A program made the position numbers and the translations under genes. Of a stretch of 64,000 bases of DNA, positions 63,102 through 64,000 are shown piece after piece. Within the stretch, counting starts at the first letter, position 1; the number at the start of each line of letters is the position of its first letter. Origin of the DNA: Microbacterium hydrocarbonoxydans (GTDB lineage: Bacteria > Actinomycetota > Actinomycetes > Actinomycetales > Microbacteriaceae); assembly GCF_000956475.1 (NCBI RefSeq), contig NZ_JYJB01000010.1, positions 186,001-250,000 on the forward strand, written 5' to 3'. The notes beneath the pieces are model-generated. The model had not been told where the DNA came from. It ran no database searches and worked only from the letters and a program-made list of their open reading frames with translations.

Positions 63102-64000
63102 CGGTCGCCTTCCTCCTGGTCGGCGCGGTGCTGCTGGTCGCCTTCGGCGGCCTGATGGCGGCGATCGACGCCGCGTTCGGCGTGAGGTCGCGCACCGACC
63201 TCGAGGAGATGGGAACCGAGGGGCGCAACGCGCAGCAGCTCGCTCGTATCGCCGCAGACCCCGACGCGCACGTCAACGCGGTCGCCTTCATCCGCGTGCT
63301 GTCCGAGACGACGGCCGCCGTACTGGTCACCGTCGCCTTCTCGAGCCTGTTCGACAACATCTGGTGGGCCATGCTCGCCGCTGCCGTCCTGATGACGGGC
63401 ATCACCTTCGTGCTGGTCGGGGCGAGTCCGCGCACGTTCGGTCGCCACCACGCCGATCGGATGCTGCGCGCATGCGCGCCCGTCGTGCGCGGGGTGCGGA
63501 TCATCCTCGGCCCCCTCGCGCAGGGTCTGGTCGTGCTCGGCAACCGGGTGACTCCCGGAGCCGGCCGCAGCACCTTCAGCTCGGAGGAGCAGCTGCTGAG
63601 CATGGTCGACGAAGCGGCCTCGAACGACCTCATCGAGGAGGACGACCGCGACCTCATCCACTCGGTGTTCGACTTCACCGACCAGTTCGTGCGCGCCGTG
63701 ATGGTGCCGCGGACCGAGATGGTCGCCGTCGACGCCACCGCCACGACGAGCGAGGCGATGGCGCTGTTCCTGCACCGCGGCGTCTCGCGGATGCCGGTGG
63801 TCGACGATGAGGCCGACGACGTCGTCGGCGTGCTCTATCTGAAGGATCTCGTGCAGTTCGCCTTCCGCGACGAGAGCGCCTGGCGCACCGCGTCGATCCG
63901 TCCGATCTCGCGGCCGGCGACGTTCGTGCCCGAGTCGATGCGCGCGGAGACCCTGCTGCAGCAGATGAAGCGCGACGCCGTGCACGTGTGCCTCGTGATC
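63098..64000 (+). CDS. CNNM/CBS domain membrane protein (hemolysin C/CorC-like), partial
   Basis: The first 301 residues are visible before the window ends. An N-terminal DUF21 membrane domain with three to four helices spans about 1-150. The linker motif [20 protein letters not shown] follows, then the start of a CBS pair ([40 protein letters not shown]). The family takes part in magnesium or cobalt efflux. Position after ybeY and normally before era is conserved. No defect is seen in the part present. Confidence 0.93.
   Translation, partial: MTVAFLLVGAVLLVAFGGLMAAIDAAFGVRSRTDLEEMGTEGRNAQQLARIAADPDAHVNAVAFIRVLSETTAAVLVTVAFSSLFDNIWWAMLAAAVLMTGITFVLVGASPRTFGRHHADRMLRACAPVVRGVRIILGPLAQGLVVLGNRVTPGAGRSTFSSEEQLLSMVDEAASNDLIEEDDRDLIHSVFDFTDQFVRAVMVPRTEMVAVDATATTSEAMALFLHRGVSRMPVVDDEADDVVGVLYLKDLVQFAFRDESAWRTASIRPISRPATFVPESMRAETLLQQMKRDAVHVCLVI

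Overview
This is a 64-kb piece of a high-GC actinobacterial chromosome, most likely Microbacterium or another member of the Microbacteriaceae. The assignment rests on GC-rich codon use, frequent GTG/TTG starts, and the order leuS-comEA-comEC-holA ... rpsT ... lepA-hemW-hrcA-dnaJ-rsmE-HIT-phoH-ybeY-CNNM. Several families typical of actinobacteria are also present (DUF3349, DUF1990, DnaJ2 with a CQGSCC zinc site). No tRNA, rRNA or CRISPR array was seen.

Layout. 1-4.6 kb: the end of jetA, then complete jetB and jetC of a Wadjet (MksFEB-type SMC) plasmid-defence operon. 4.6-18.2 kb: housekeeping and hypothetical genes: Pit phosphate transporter, DUF3349 protein, acetyltransferase, flavoprotein, two membrane proteins, a reductase-like protein, a secreted GH3 hexosaminidase, a deacetylase-glycosyltransferase fusion, App1, DedA, PabB. 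18.2-22.2 kb: leuS, comEA and the first part of comEC. 22.18-40.53 kb: an 18.35-kb genomic island inserted inside comEC. 40.5-44.2 kb: the rest of comEC, holA, a histidine phosphatase, rpsT. 44.5-53.6 kb: GH1 beta-glucosidase, MFS transporter, alpha/beta hydrolase and a four-gene peptide ABC transporter operon. 53.8-64 kb: the conserved lepA-to-ybeY chain, with CIRCE in front of hrcA-dnaJ.

The island is the most unusual part. Its two junctions fall in the same glycine codon of comEC: joining 22179 to 40536 restores a continuous ComEC of about 761 residues. A degenerate large serine recombinase lies at the left end. The cargo is a Type I restriction-modification operon (hsdMSR), a 528-residue protein of a family I cannot name, a GIY-YIG protein with a frameshifted tail plus an XRE regulator, a DUF3223 (DeCL-like) protein, a Hachiman system (hamAB), and a DUF3644 protein with a HEPN-type RNase motif. 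comEA also carries an in-frame TAG, so both late competence genes are broken.

Transcription signals. Many genes, inside and outside the island, have a TANNNT hexamer six or seven bases before the start codon and no ribosome-binding site. This is the signature of leaderless transcripts. Strong hairpin terminators close the rpsT and peptide-transporter units.
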